Source: an uncultured Rubrobacteraceae bacterium
Lineage (GTDB): Bacteria; Actinomycetota; Rubrobacteria; Rubrobacterales; Rubrobacteraceae
NCBI GenBank assembly: GCA_902806095.1
Contig: CADCVF010000039.1
Location: 41,278-105,277 of the forward strand
Length of the DNA stretch: 64,000 nucleotides
Direction of reading: 5' to 3'
In this document: positions 7,400-15,694 of the stretch, piece after piece
Numbering within the stretch: the first letter of the stretch is position 1
How the letters are laid out: every line of letters begins with the position of its first letter
Notes under the pieces: model-generated
Told to the model about the DNA's origin: nothing
Database searches by the model: none
What the model saw: only the letters and a program-made list of their open reading frames with translations
Position numbers and translations under genes: made by a program

Positions 7400-8995
7400 T
7401 CAGATTCTCCCGAACTCGCGGAGCAGATCGACGAGTGTCAGACGTTTCACGATCGGCCTCCCATGGGGGCAGATCTCTCTAAAGGTCGTTTCAGACCACT
7501 CTTTCAAGAGTGCCTCCATCTCCTCTTTGGAGAGGTTCTCGCCGAACCTGGTCGAACCCTTGCAGGCCAGCGCTTTCGCGAGGTCTTCGCCGCCGGCGAG
7601 CGCGTGGAGCGCCGCGAGGAGCGCGGTCTCGGGGTCGGTGACGGTCTCGGGCACGCCCGAGATCCGGACCGCACCTTCTCCGAAAGGCTCGAACCGGAAT
7701 CCGAGGGCTTGCATCTCTACCTCGAAGTTCCATACCTCGGGTGCGAGGTCCTCGGGCAACCTGGCGACGACAGGGCTCGGAAGCGTCGTCGCCTCCGCCC
7801 TAGGGTTCCTGGAGAGCCGCTCGTACAGGATGCGCTCGTGCGCCCCGTGCTGGTCGAGGACTATTAGCTCATCGCCCTCCTGGGCTATAATGCACCTTCC
7901 GGCGAACTGGCCGATGAGCGTTAGCCCGGCGCCACCCTCCTCGGGCGGCGCGCCGCCACCAATCTCCTGCTCCTGGGCCAGCGCAGATCTGATGGTCCCG
8001 ACTACGAGCGGGTAGGCCGAGCGTCCACCGCGCAACCGCACGGCGCTCTTGGCTGGATGCACGTTGACGTCAACCTCGCCAGGACCGAGCTCGAGTCGCA
8101 AAAACGCCGCAGGGTGCCGCCCTTTAGGCAACAGGTCAGCGTAAGCCCTGGCGACAGCAGGCGCGAAAGAGTCGGCCTCGACGACCCGGCCGTTCACGGC
8201 GACGTGCAGGTAGCGGCGGGTCGGGAAGCTGATGGCGAGCGGGCTGACGAAGCCCCACACCACAGGGTCCCCTAGCGCCACCAGGCTCCGCGCGAGCGAG
8301 AGGCCGTGCACCTGTGAGATACGCTCCCTGAGGTCGGCCGCCGCGGGGAGCGCCAGGGAGCGCCGTCCGTCCGAGCGGAGGAAGAACCCGACCTCGGGAC
8401 GGCTCAGGGCGAGCGACTCGACCACCGTCGCTACCGCGTTCGCCTCGGCCCGCACCGTGCCGAGGAAACCGCGGCGCACCGGCAGGTTCAGGAACAGGTC
8501 GCGCGCCTCCACCGTCGTGCCAGGAGGATGGGACGCGGTCGCTGACTCGACCACCTCCCCGGCGAAGACCCGTACGCGGGCGCCGAGTGAGCCTTCCGTG
8601 CCGCGTCTTCGGGTCGTAAGCGTCATGGAGGAGACGGCACCGATGGCGTGCAGAGCCTCGCCGCGGAAGCCCAAAGAGATCACACTGGCGAGGTCGTCCG
8701 CCGTCCGGATCTTGCTCGTCGCGTGCTCCGTGACCGCGCGCCCCGCGTCCTCGGGCGACATCCCCGAGCCGTCGTCGCTGACCCGGATCAGGGCCACCCC
8801 GCCGTCCTCGATCTCGACCTCGACTCTGCCAGCCCCCGCGTCGAGGGAGTTCTCGATCAACTCCTTGACGGCAGACGCGGGACGCTCGATGACCTCCCCG
8901 GCGGCGATCCTGTGCGCCACCTCCGGCGAAAGCACGCGGACCCGTCCAACATAGTCGGCAGCCTCTTCAGAGACCAGCGTAGGAAAATGCCTCAT
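7400..8995 (-). CDS. mutL: DNA mismatch repair protein MutL
   Basis: A 531-residue GHKL ATPase linking mismatch recognition by MutS to strand removal. The ATP site is seen in ELIENSLDAGA (45-55), DDGSGM (74-79) and GFRGEAL (about 110). The C-terminal dimerisation region contains DQHGAHERILYE near residue 380. This fits the endonuclease metal motif DQHA(x)2E(x)4E with Ala changed to Gly, so this MutL is probably a nicking endonuclease, as expected where MutH is absent. Its ATG overlaps the mutS stop (ATGA), so the two are translationally coupled. It is a little shorter than usual (about 600-650), mainly in the linker. Confidence 0.96.
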   Translation of the reverse strand: MRHFPTLVSEEAADYVGRVRVLSPEVAHRIAAGEVIERPASAVKELIENSLDAGAGRVEVEIEDGGVALIRVSDDGSGMSPEDAGRAVTEHATSKIRTADDLASVISLGFRGEALHAIGAVSSMTLTTRRRGTEGSLGARVRVFAGEVVESATASHPPGTTVEARDLFLNLPVRRGFLGTVRAEANAVATVVESLALSRPEVGFFLRSDGRRSLALPAAADLRERISQVHGLSLARSLVALGDPVVWGFVSPLAISFPTRRYLHVAVNGRVVEADSFAPAVARAYADLLPKGRHPAAFLRLELGPGEVDVNVHPAKSAVRLRGGRSAYPLVVGTIRSALAQEQEIGGGAPPEEGGAGLTLIGQFAGRCIIAQEGDELIVLDQHGAHERILYERLSRNPRAEATTLPSPVVARLPEDLAPEVWNFEVEMQALGFRFEPFGEGAVRISGVPETVTDPETALLAALHALAGGEDLAKALACKGSTRFGENLSKEEMEALLKEWSETTFREICPHGRPIVKRLTLVDLLREFGRI

Positions 8996-11346
8996 CCGGC
9001 GAAGTCTTTGACGCCTTCAGATTCGAGGCGGGTGAGGATCTCACCGGCCCGGTCCGTGACCTGGTGTGGCAATCCGGCAAGCTTCGCCACGTGGACGCCG
9101 TAGGATGATGACTCCGCGCCGGCCTCTATCCTGTGCAGGAACACGATCTCACCCCCCACCTCCTCGACGCTGGCCTTGTAGTTCCGGCAGCCGGGCAACA
9201 TCTCCACCAGCCGCGTCAGCTCGTGGTAGTGGGTCGCGAAGAGCGTGAGGGATTGCACGTCATCGTGCAGGTACTCTGCGATGGCCCAGGCTAGGCTCAT
9301 CCCGTCGTAGGTCGAAGTACCGCGTCCTACCTCATCCAGGATGACTAGCGAGCGCTCCGTGGCGCTGTTCAAAATACTCGCCGCTTCTGTCATCTCCACC
9401 ATGAAGGTAGACTCCCCGCTCGCTAGCCTGTCCTCGGCACCGACCCGCGTGAAGATACGGTCGACGACCCCAAGGGAAGCCTCGTCGGCGGGGACGTAGG
9501 AGCCGGTCTGGGCCAGCAGGGCGACGAGGGCAACCTGCCTGAGGTAGACGGACTTGCCCGCCATGTTGGGACCCGTGATGATCTGGAGCCGCGAGTCCCC
9601 GCTCACCTCGGAGTCGTTGGGCACAAAAGGCATCTCGAGGTTTTGCTCGACGACGGGATGCCTTCCGCCGGAGATGCGAACGCCCCGCCCTTCAGTGACC
9701 TCGGGGCGGCAGTAGCGCAGCTCGATCGCCGCAGCGGCGAAGGAGGCGACCACGTCGACGACGGCTATGGCGCGTGAGACCTTCTGCAGTTCGGGCGCGG
9801 CCTCCTTGACGGCGGCGCGTACCTCGGTGAGGATGCCGCGCTCGATGCGTTCGACCTCGTCGCGGGCACCGAGCATCCGCGATTCGTGCTCCTTCAGCTC
9901 CACCGTTACGTAGCGGGCATTGTGCTTGAGCGCCTTGCGGTGTTGGTAGCGTTCGGGGACCGCGCTCGTCTCCTTGCCAGCAACCTCGATAAAGTACCCT
10001 TCGCCATCCCTGTAGCCTACCTTCAGGGTCTTCAGGCCCGACTTCAGCCGCTCCTCGGCCTCGAAGCGCGTCAGCCACTCGTGGGCACCGTCCCTGAACT
10101 CGCGGGCCTCGTCGAGCTCCCCCGAGTAACCCTGGCGTATGATCTCTCCGCTCTCCTCGGAGATCGCAGCGGCGACGAGCTCCCTTACCCCCGGCGGCTC
10201 CTCCATCGCCCCCAGTACCCGCGAGAGCAGCGAGGAGCCCCGCGACGCCGGCTCCAGCATCTGCCTGAGAGGTCCGATCTCCTCCAGCGCACCCTTGAGC
10301 GAGAGCAGATCGTTGGGCGAGGCCGAAAGCCTGACGATGCGCGTGGCGATGCGCTCCACGTCGGGGATGCGTCCAAGATGTTCGCGCACCTCTTCGCGCA
10401 GCATGTAGTCTCCGACTAGCACGTCGACGGCCCCGAGACGTTGCCTGATGCGGTCGACCTCCAGCAGGGGACGCTCCAGCCAGCGCCTGAGCGCGCGCCG
10501 GCCCATCGGCGTGCTGGTACGGTCTACGGTCTCGACCAAGTCGTCCAGGCCAAGGTTGCGCCTCGTCGCCGCGTCGAGGACCATCCCCGAGCCAGGATCG
10601 TAAGGACGGAACGTCACCACCTGCTCCGGCGGGCTGCCGCCTCGCATGGAGGCGAGGTACTGGATCAAAGCCCCAGCGGCGCCGGCGAGCGCCGGACGCC
10701 CATCGAGCCCGTATCCCTTGAGCCCCGAGACCCCGAAGTGCCTCTTCAGCGCCTGTTCCCCAGCGGAAGGCTCGAACGTCCAGCGTGGGGCTGAGCTTAC
10801 GGCGGCGCGCACCTTCGGCAGTCTTTCGGCCGCTGTCCGCTCGGGGACGACGATCTCACGCGGGGACCACCGCTCAAGCTCGGCGGGGAGCTGCTCTTCA
10901 GAGACCTCGGTGCCCGTGAACTCCCCTGTCGAAGCCTCGACGACGGCTATGCCGGCCCTGCCGTCCCTGACGACGAACGTGGCCAGGTAGTTGGCCTGCC
11001 CCGCGGAGAGGACATTGTCCTCTATAACGGTGCCAGGCGTCAGAGTACGGGTGACCTCACGCGTGAACTGCTTGGGTTTCGTCGGGTGTTGCCGTTGCTC
11101 GGCGACGGCGACGGAATAGCCCTTTCTGAGGAGGGTGGCGAGATGCTCCTGGAGAGCGTGTCCCGGGACCCCGGCCAGCGGGACGCGGCCCTCGCCGGCC
11201 GCCTCGCGGCTCGTCAGCCGGATCGAGAGCGCCTGTGAGATCCTCTTCGCGTCCTCCTCGAAGGTCTCGAAGAACGTCCCAACCTGGTAGAAGAGGATCG
11301 TCTCCGGCGGAAGTTGCGCCTTCAGCTCCGCGTAACGTCCTAGCAT
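8992..11346 (-). CDS. mutS: DNA mismatch repair protein MutS
   Basis: A 784-residue mismatch-recognition ATPase. The N-terminal mismatch-binding domain has GTFFETF (canonical GDFYEMF), keeping the Phe-x-Glu reading motif. Lever and clamp domains follow, then the ATPase with Walker A GPNMAGKS near residue 592, VILDEVGRGTS and the ATHYHEL motif. It is shorter than E. coli MutS (853) at the C-terminus, missing the tetramerisation tail. The ATG at 11346 has a poor ribosome binding site, but the N-terminus aligns with the family. First gene of the mutS-mutL operon. Presence of mutSL is notable for an actinobacterium and points to a deep-branching lineage. Confidence 0.96.
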   Translation of the reverse strand: MLGRYAELKAQLPPETILFYQVGTFFETFEEDAKRISQALSIRLTSREAAGEGRVPLAGVPGHALQEHLATLLRKGYSVAVAEQRQHPTKPKQFTREVTRTLTPGTVIEDNVLSAGQANYLATFVVRDGRAGIAVVEASTGEFTGTEVSEEQLPAELERWSPREIVVPERTAAERLPKVRAAVSSAPRWTFEPSAGEQALKRHFGVSGLKGYGLDGRPALAGAAGALIQYLASMRGGSPPEQVVTFRPYDPGSGMVLDAATRRNLGLDDLVETVDRTSTPMGRRALRRWLERPLLEVDRIRQRLGAVDVLVGDYMLREEVREHLGRIPDVERIATRIVRLSASPNDLLSLKGALEEIGPLRQMLEPASRGSSLLSRVLGAMEEPPGVRELVAAAISEESGEIIRQGYSGELDEAREFRDGAHEWLTRFEAEERLKSGLKTLKVGYRDGEGYFIEVAGKETSAVPERYQHRKALKHNARYVTVELKEHESRMLGARDEVERIERGILTEVRAAVKEAAPELQKVSRAIAVVDVVASFAAAAIELRYCRPEVTEGRGVRISGGRHPVVEQNLEMPFVPNDSEVSGDSRLQIITGPNMAGKSVYLRQVALVALLAQTGSYVPADEASLGVVDRIFTRVGAEDRLASGESTFMVEMTEAASILNSATERSLVILDEVGRGTSTYDGMSLAWAIAEYLHDDVQSLTLFATHYHELTRLVEMLPGCRNYKASVEEVGGEIVFLHRIEAGAESSSYGVHVAKLAGLPHQVTDRAGEILTRLESEGVKDFAG

Positions 11347-11408
11347 AAGGCTATTCTACGTCCCGTACCCCGCTTCGTCAGCCCCGAAATCCTACGCCGG
11401 GCATGGGG

Positions 11409-12422
11409 TTACAGGACTGCTATCACCGCGCCGACGACGAAGGCAGCGTAGAACAGGCCACCGAGCATCAGGCCTCTGGCCCGCAGCTTTCCGGAGAGCC
11501 GGAGCGTAAGGTAGACGAGTCCTCCCGAAGCCAGGGCGAGCACCACGGCGAAGAGGTCGAGCGGCGCCAGGTTCCACGGTGTAAAAAGGACGCCGAAAGC
11601 GACGGGCACGGTGCTCTGGAAGATCATCGCGCCGGTAACGTTACCGAGGGCCAGGGTGTCCTTGCCGTCCCTCATCCAGAAGACGGAGTTGAACTTCTCG
11701 GGAAGTTCCGTCGCCAGGGGCGCCAGTATCAGGGCTATAAGCCCGGCTGGCAGACCCAGGCCCTCGGCGGCATGCTCGACTGCGTCGACGAAGAAGTGTG
11801 CCCCCGCAACAATGACCCCGAGGCTTGCGAGCGTCTGGAAGACGACGGCCAGGAGCGGTGAGTGCTGGGCGCGCGGCAGGAATAGAAGCCTCTTCGGCAC
11901 CTCCTCGAGATGCTCGCCGGAGAATAGCGTCCGTCTGACGTAGAGGCCGTAGCCGAAGGCGAGCACGAGGGCGACGACGACTTTCAGGTACATCGGCAGC
12001 TCCACCAGTCCGACGCCCGCGGCCACGGCGAAGAAGACGAGGAAGAACCCGACGTCCCTGCCTACGGTCGCCGTGTCGACGCGCAGCCTCGTCCCCTGGT
12101 CTCTGCGTCGTCGAAAAAGGAGCGCCGAGACCCCGACGACGAACATGGCGAGGGTCGCGAGCATGAACGGCGCCCCGAGTATCGCTCCTATACCAATAAG
12201 GGCTCCCTCTTCCGATACTTCGCCTGAAAGGACGGGCTCGAGGATGGCGACGACGGCGATCATGCTCTCAGGCAAAGCGGTGCCCACGGCGGCGAGAAGG
12301 CTTCCTACGGCCCCTTGACGCAACCCGAGGCGTCCTCCCAATATCTCTATAGCGTTCGTAAAGAAGGCGGCCCCCAGGATGATCGCAACCAGCGCCACCA
12401 CAAACTCAATAACCGTCGACAA
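11409..12422 (-). CDS. CaCA-family cation exchanger (calcium/manganese antiporter), riboswitch-controlled
   Basis: A 337-residue membrane protein with about ten helices and two alpha repeats: GAVGSLLAAVGTALPES near the N-terminus and GLIALILAPLATELPE in the second half. Each has the acidic residue that binds the transported cation. The family exchanges Ca2+ (or Mn2+) for Na+ or H+. I place the start at TTG 12422, preceded by GAGAGGAG. An earlier in-frame ATG at 12470 lies inside the terminator hairpin of the upstream riboswitch and is therefore unlikely. The yybP-ykoY leader suggests that manganese induces the gene, so manganese export is a likely role. It is transcribed leftward and is not in an operon with mutS (62-base gap). 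Confidence 0.88.
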   Translation of the reverse strand: MSTVIEFVVALVAIILGAAFFTNAIEILGGRLGLRQGAVGSLLAAVGTALPESMIAVVAILEPVLSGEVSEEGALIGIGAILGAPFMLATLAMFVVGVSALLFRRRRDQGTRLRVDTATVGRDVGFFLVFFAVAAGVGLVELPMYLKVVVALVLAFGYGLYVRRTLFSGEHLEEVPKRLLFLPRAQHSPLLAVVFQTLASLGVIVAGAHFFVDAVEHAAEGLGLPAGLIALILAPLATELPEKFNSVFWMRDGKDTLALGNVTGAMIFQSTVPVAFGVLFTPWNLAPLDLFAVVLALASGGLVYLTLRLSGKLRARGLMLGGLFYAAFVVGAVIAVL

Positions 12423-12455
12423 AACCCATCTCCTCTCAGACGGGCCACGAGACAC

Positions 12456-12501
12456 GAAAAAGCGAGCCATCGCGGCCTGTTTGCCTGCCGATGGTCTCGC
12501 T
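12456..12501 (-). terminator. Intrinsic terminator of the yybP-ykoY riboswitch (expression platform)
   Basis: On the minus strand GCGAGaCCATCG pairs with CGATGGCTCGC across a loop, followed by TTTTT. The 5' arm is the GCGAGACC block that belongs to the conserved 3' part of the yybP-ykoY aptamer. Aptamer and terminator are therefore mutually exclusive: ligand binding should prevent termination and switch the exchanger on. Confidence 0.75.
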
Positions 12502-12592
12502 CTGTGCGCCTTGGCGCTGGTAACCGGCCGGGAGCATTGCTCCGTAATGACGACCGGTCCCCCCGCAACTGCGGGTGGCTACTCCCCACTTT
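12489..12592 (-). promoter_or_regulatory. yybP-ykoY manganese riboswitch
   Basis: The leftward leader contains the family hallmarks in order: GGGGAGTAGC (12578-12587), a GC-rich stem-loop, GGTCGTCATTACGGAG (about 12538-12555), CTCCCGGCCGGTTA, and the closing GCGAGACC (about 12494-12501). Known members bind Mn2+ and control cation transporters and exchangers. A CaCA exchanger follows 70 bases downstream, which fits. Exact 5' and 3' borders are estimated. Confidence 0.82.
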
Positions 12593-12601
12593 CTTATGAT
12601 C

Positions 12602-12801
12602 TTACCCGATAAGTTCTTGTCGATAGTGAGATTCTTCACCCATGCCGCCGGGACCAAGACCTACCCCGCACCGCTCGTCGAGTGCTTCTGCCAGCTCACT
12701 CCGGGCTCGATGCGCCCTTCGGCGCCTTTCTCTGTCGCGCTGTACGCGGGGCTCGGGACGAGATAACGTAGCGTTGGTCAGTAACGTAGAGAGGAGCGAG
12801 C
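12602..12801. other. Divergent intergenic region
   Basis: Between the riboswitch and the nucleoside hydrolase gene. It must hold the leftward promoter for the riboswitch transcript and the rightward promoter for the hydrolase. I see no clear -35/-10 pair and no small gene. Confidence 0.3.
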
Positions 12802-13734
12802 GTGAGTCCGAAGCCTGTGATCCTGGACGTAGACCCCGGCCACGACGACGCTGTTGCCATGATGCTTGCCTGCGGTCACCCGGACCTGGACCTTCGCGCC
12901 GTCACGACCGTCGCCGGCAACGTCACGGTCGAAAAGACGACGCGCAACGCCCTGCGGGTACTCTCCCTCGTCGGGTACACGGATGTGCCCGTCGGCGTGG
13001 GCGCACCTGAACCCCTGGAACGGCCGCTCCACACGGCGGAGGACATACACGGCAAGAGCGGGCTGGACGGGCCCGAGGAGATCCCTCACGCCGACTTCGA
13101 GCCCGACGAAAGTGGGGCTGTGGCCCTGATCGCAGCCACCCTGCGCCTTTCTTCTGAGCCCGTCACCCTCATCCCTGTCGGCCCTCTCACCAACATCGCC
13201 GCGTTCCTGCGCGAGCATCCCGACAAAAAGGACCGCGTAGCTCGCATCTCCCTCATGGGCGGGAGCATGGGCCTTGGCAACACGACGCCGGCCGCCGAGT
13301 TCAACATCTATGTCGACCCCGAGGCGGCCCGCGAGGTCTTCGAATCCGGTCTACCCATAACGATGTCGGGACTCGACGTAACGCACCAGGCCGGCGCCGG
13401 TCCTCGCGAGAGGGAGCAGCTGCGGGCCACGGGTATGGTGGGAGGCGTGGTTGCCGGGTTCCTGGACTACTTCGCCGCCAACTACGAGAGCGTCTTCGGC
13501 TTCGACGCCCCGCCGCTGCACGATCCCGTCGCCGTCGCCGCTGTAATCGACCCCGGCCTGCTAAAGGCACGCCCGATGCGGGTCGATATCGAGTGCGAGA
13601 GCGACCTCACCCGCGGCGAGACCGTCTGCGACTTCTACGGCGTGACAGGCAGGGCGCCGAACGCCGAGGTCGGCGTCGATCTCAACCGCGAACGCTTCTT
13701 CGAACTGCTGTACAGAGCCCTGGGTCGTCTGTAA
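12802..13734 (+). CDS. Inosine/uridine-preferring nucleoside hydrolase family protein
   Basis: A 310-residue enzyme that splits the N-glycosidic bond of ribonucleosides to free base and ribose. DVDPGHDDAVA at residues 9-19 supplies the aspartates that bind the catalytic Ca2+. PVGPLTNIA in the middle, AEFNIYVDPEAA (ribose binding) and PPLHDPVAVA with the active-site His near 239 complete the signature. GTG start at 12802 with GAGGAG 6 bases upstream. Length is normal. Substrate preference (purine, pyrimidine or both) cannot be read. Monocistronic, ending just before a repeat-rich convergent region. Confidence 0.9.
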   Translation: MSPKPVILDVDPGHDDAVAMMLACGHPDLDLRAVTTVAGNVTVEKTTRNALRVLSLVGYTDVPVGVGAPEPLERPLHTAEDIHGKSGLDGPEEIPHADFEPDESGAVALIAATLRLSSEPVTLIPVGPLTNIAAFLREHPDKKDRVARISLMGGSMGLGNTTPAAEFNIYVDPEAAREVFESGLPITMSGLDVTHQAGAGPREREQLRATGMVGGVVAGFLDYFAANYESVFGFDAPPLHDPVAVAAVIDPGLLKARPMRVDIECESDLTRGETVCDFYGVTGRAPNAEVGVDLNRERFFELLYRALGRL

Positions 13735-13738
13735 TGCG

Positions 13739-13865
13739 GCTGCTCAGCACGCTCCGGCTTCGCCTACGCTTGTCAGCACTTCAGCACGGCGGCTCCGCCG
13801 CCTTGTCAGCTCTTCAGCAAGCAACCGAATGCTGACAAGCGCCCGATAGGGCGCGTGCTGAAGTG
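13739..13865. repeat. Modular palindromic repeat family, copy B
   Basis: A mosaic of CTCAGCACGCT, TTGTCAGCA, CTTCAGCA and their complements (TGCTGACAAGC, TGCTGAAGTGCT), interleaved with GC-rich mini hairpins such as GGCGG-CTCCG-CCGCC and GCGCCC-GATA-GGGCGC. It fills the whole gap between the converging nucleoside hydrolase and alpha/beta hydrolase genes. It is probably a bidirectional terminator or a spreading repeat. Confidence 0.7.
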
Positions 13866-15044
13866 CTAATCATTTGCGCGGGCCGTGCGAAGCGAACGGA
13901 CCACGAAGGCGTCGAAGGTTGCGAAGGCCGGGACATCTCCCAGTGAGACGTCGAGTTTGGCGTGGTCGAGGGCCGCGGTGACCGTGACCCTGCGCTCCGG
14001 CGCGATGCGTTCGAGCCCGTACGACTGTGAGGGAGGGAAGTACTTGTCGTGGGGACCTGTGGCGAGCTCGACGGGGACACGCACCCTTCCGGTGCCGGCG
14101 AGTGGCGAGAGTTCTTCGAGGTCGTTTCGCGTCTCGTCTGGGAGGGCCGCGTAGAGCGCATCGAAGCGTTCCGGGTCACGGTTCGTGAGCAGCCCTACGA
14201 CGCTCCTCGCGGCAGGACCGAAGTCGTCCGTCTGGAGCGAGCGGAAGCCGGAGAGTGGATCCGGGCTCTTGCGGCCGGCACTTTCGAGCTCGGCCGCGAG
14301 CGTACGCTTGTCCTTGTCTGGGGGCAGGGCGGCGACGAGCGAGCGGGCCACGACGTAGGAGAGGAAGGGGTCGGCCTCGTAGCTGGCCAGCTCTCCGGTA
14401 GGACGGCGGTAGTGGCCGGTAGTGGCGACGTTCAGGACGGTCCTGATGTTCGAGTAGGGCGCCACGCCCGCGACGATGGAGACCTTTCCTCTGAGTGCTG
14501 GGTCCTCGGCGGCCAGGAGGGCGAGGGTGGCTCCTGTCGAGACCCCGACGAGCGCCACCTTTCCGCCTCGGGTGTCAGGCATGATGGAGATCTCACGCGC
14601 GACTTGCGCGGTGGCGTCAGCGGTCTGCGGTGTGATCCTAGCCTCCGTCAAGCCAGGCAGGTCGGGCACGACAACGAGGTACCCGGCCCGCGCTAAGCCC
14701 TCGGCCAGATTCCGCACCTCCGGCAGTTTTCTTCCTTCCTGCACGGCCCCGTTGACCAGGAATATAGCAGGCCACGGTCCCTCCCCCGCCGGCCTCACTA
14801 CGAGCGAGGGGTCCCCCGCGACACGCGAATCCGAGAAGCGTGGTTCTTCGCCCACAGCTTCGACGGCGGGCGTGAGCACCGGTGCGTCGAAGACGGAGGA
14901 GATCACCACGACAGCCCGCACCTGCGCGTCCACCCACGACCAGTACGAGATACACAGCCCGATCACTGCCGCGAGCAACACGAGGTAGATGGCGCGCCGG
15001 AGCCTCCTACCAGAGTACCTTTCTGCCGAATCCTTAACCCGCAA
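13866..15044 (-). CDS. Membrane-anchored alpha/beta hydrolase (dienelactone hydrolase-like)
   Basis: A 392-residue protein with one N-terminal membrane anchor (about residues 18-35: AIYLVLLAAVIGLCISYW) and an extracytoplasmic alpha/beta-hydrolase domain. The nucleophile elbow is GVSTG with Ser169. TGPHDKYFPP supplies a likely acid, and LDHAKLD near the C-terminus a likely catalytic His. WPAIFLVNGA forms the oxyanion strand. The substrate is unknown. TTG start at 15044, preceded by GGGAGAGGCG. It is convergent with the nucleoside hydrolase and divergent from the peroxiredoxin gene. Confidence 0.78.
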   Translation of the reverse strand: MRVKDSAERYSGRRLRRAIYLVLLAAVIGLCISYWSWVDAQVRAVVVISSVFDAPVLTPAVEAVGEEPRFSDSRVAGDPSLVVRPAGEGPWPAIFLVNGAVQEGRKLPEVRNLAEGLARAGYLVVVPDLPGLTEARITPQTADATAQVAREISIMPDTRGGKVALVGVSTGATLALLAAEDPALRGKVSIVAGVAPYSNIRTVLNVATTGHYRRPTGELASYEADPFLSYVVARSLVAALPPDKDKRTLAAELESAGRKSPDPLSGFRSLQTDDFGPAARSVVGLLTNRDPERFDALYAALPDETRNDLEELSPLAGTGRVRVPVELATGPHDKYFPPSQSYGLERIAPERRVTVTAALDHAKLDVSLGDVPAFATFDAFVVRSLRTARAND

Positions 15045-15210
15045 CGCCTCTCCCGCCGGAGACGAACTCGTCTACCCGTAACTATGCAACGCGGACCGCC
15101 GCCTGTCCACGGCGCGTCGGATGTTCTTCTGTACGGAATGATTTCTTTTACACGGGCCAGGGTAAAGTCGTAGACTTGCGGGCAAACAATACCAAGTAGG
15201 AGGAACTTCG

Positions 15211-15660
15211 ATGACGGAGCTGCCGCAGCAGGGCAAATTACTGCCGGACCTGGACCTCACGACAGAGAGCGGGGAACCTTTCGGTACGGGAGGGCTAACG
15301 GGCCGGAAGACCGTACTCTACTTCTATCCCAAAGACGATACCCCAGGCTGCACGAAGGAAGCCTGCGCCTTCAGGGACCGCATGGACGATTACGCGAAGG
15401 CGGGTATACAGGTCTACGGCGTCTCGCTGGACTCTCCCGAATCTCACCGCGAGTTCCGCGAAAAGTACGACCTCAACTTCCCGCTGCTTTCAGACGAGGG
15501 AGGCCGCGCTTCCGAGACCCTCGGGGTCCTCGGTGACCGAGGCACGGCCAGACGAGTCACCTTCCTGTTAGATCCGGAAGCCAGGATCTCCAAGGTCTAC
15601 CCCGAAGTCACCCCGGATACCCACGCCGAGGAGATCCTCGAAGACGCCGCCTCGATGTAG
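15211..15660 (+). CDS. bcp: Thioredoxin-dependent peroxiredoxin, Bcp/PrxQ type
   Basis: A 149-residue thiol peroxidase that reduces hydrogen peroxide and organic hydroperoxides using thioredoxin. The motif DTPGCTKEAC gives the peroxidatic Cys47 and a resolving Cys52, the CxxxxC pair of atypical 2-Cys BCP enzymes. YFYPKDDTPGC and GVSLDSPESH are family hallmarks. ATG 15211 has AGGAGG 6 bases upstream. Full length, cytoplasmic, monocistronic; divergent from the membrane hydrolase. Confidence 0.95.
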   Translation: MTELPQQGKLLPDLDLTTESGEPFGTGGLTGRKTVLYFYPKDDTPGCTKEACAFRDRMDDYAKAGIQVYGVSLDSPESHREFREKYDLNFPLLSDEGGRASETLGVLGDRGTARRVTFLLDPEARISKVYPEVTPDTHAEEILEDAASM

Positions 15661-15694
15661 TGAAGGTGGAGGCACGCTCATAGCACAGTAAACG

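Noticed and set aside
12423..12470. Earlier ATG start (12470) for the cation exchanger
   Set aside because: It falls within the riboswitch terminator hairpin and adds a polar tail not typical of the family.
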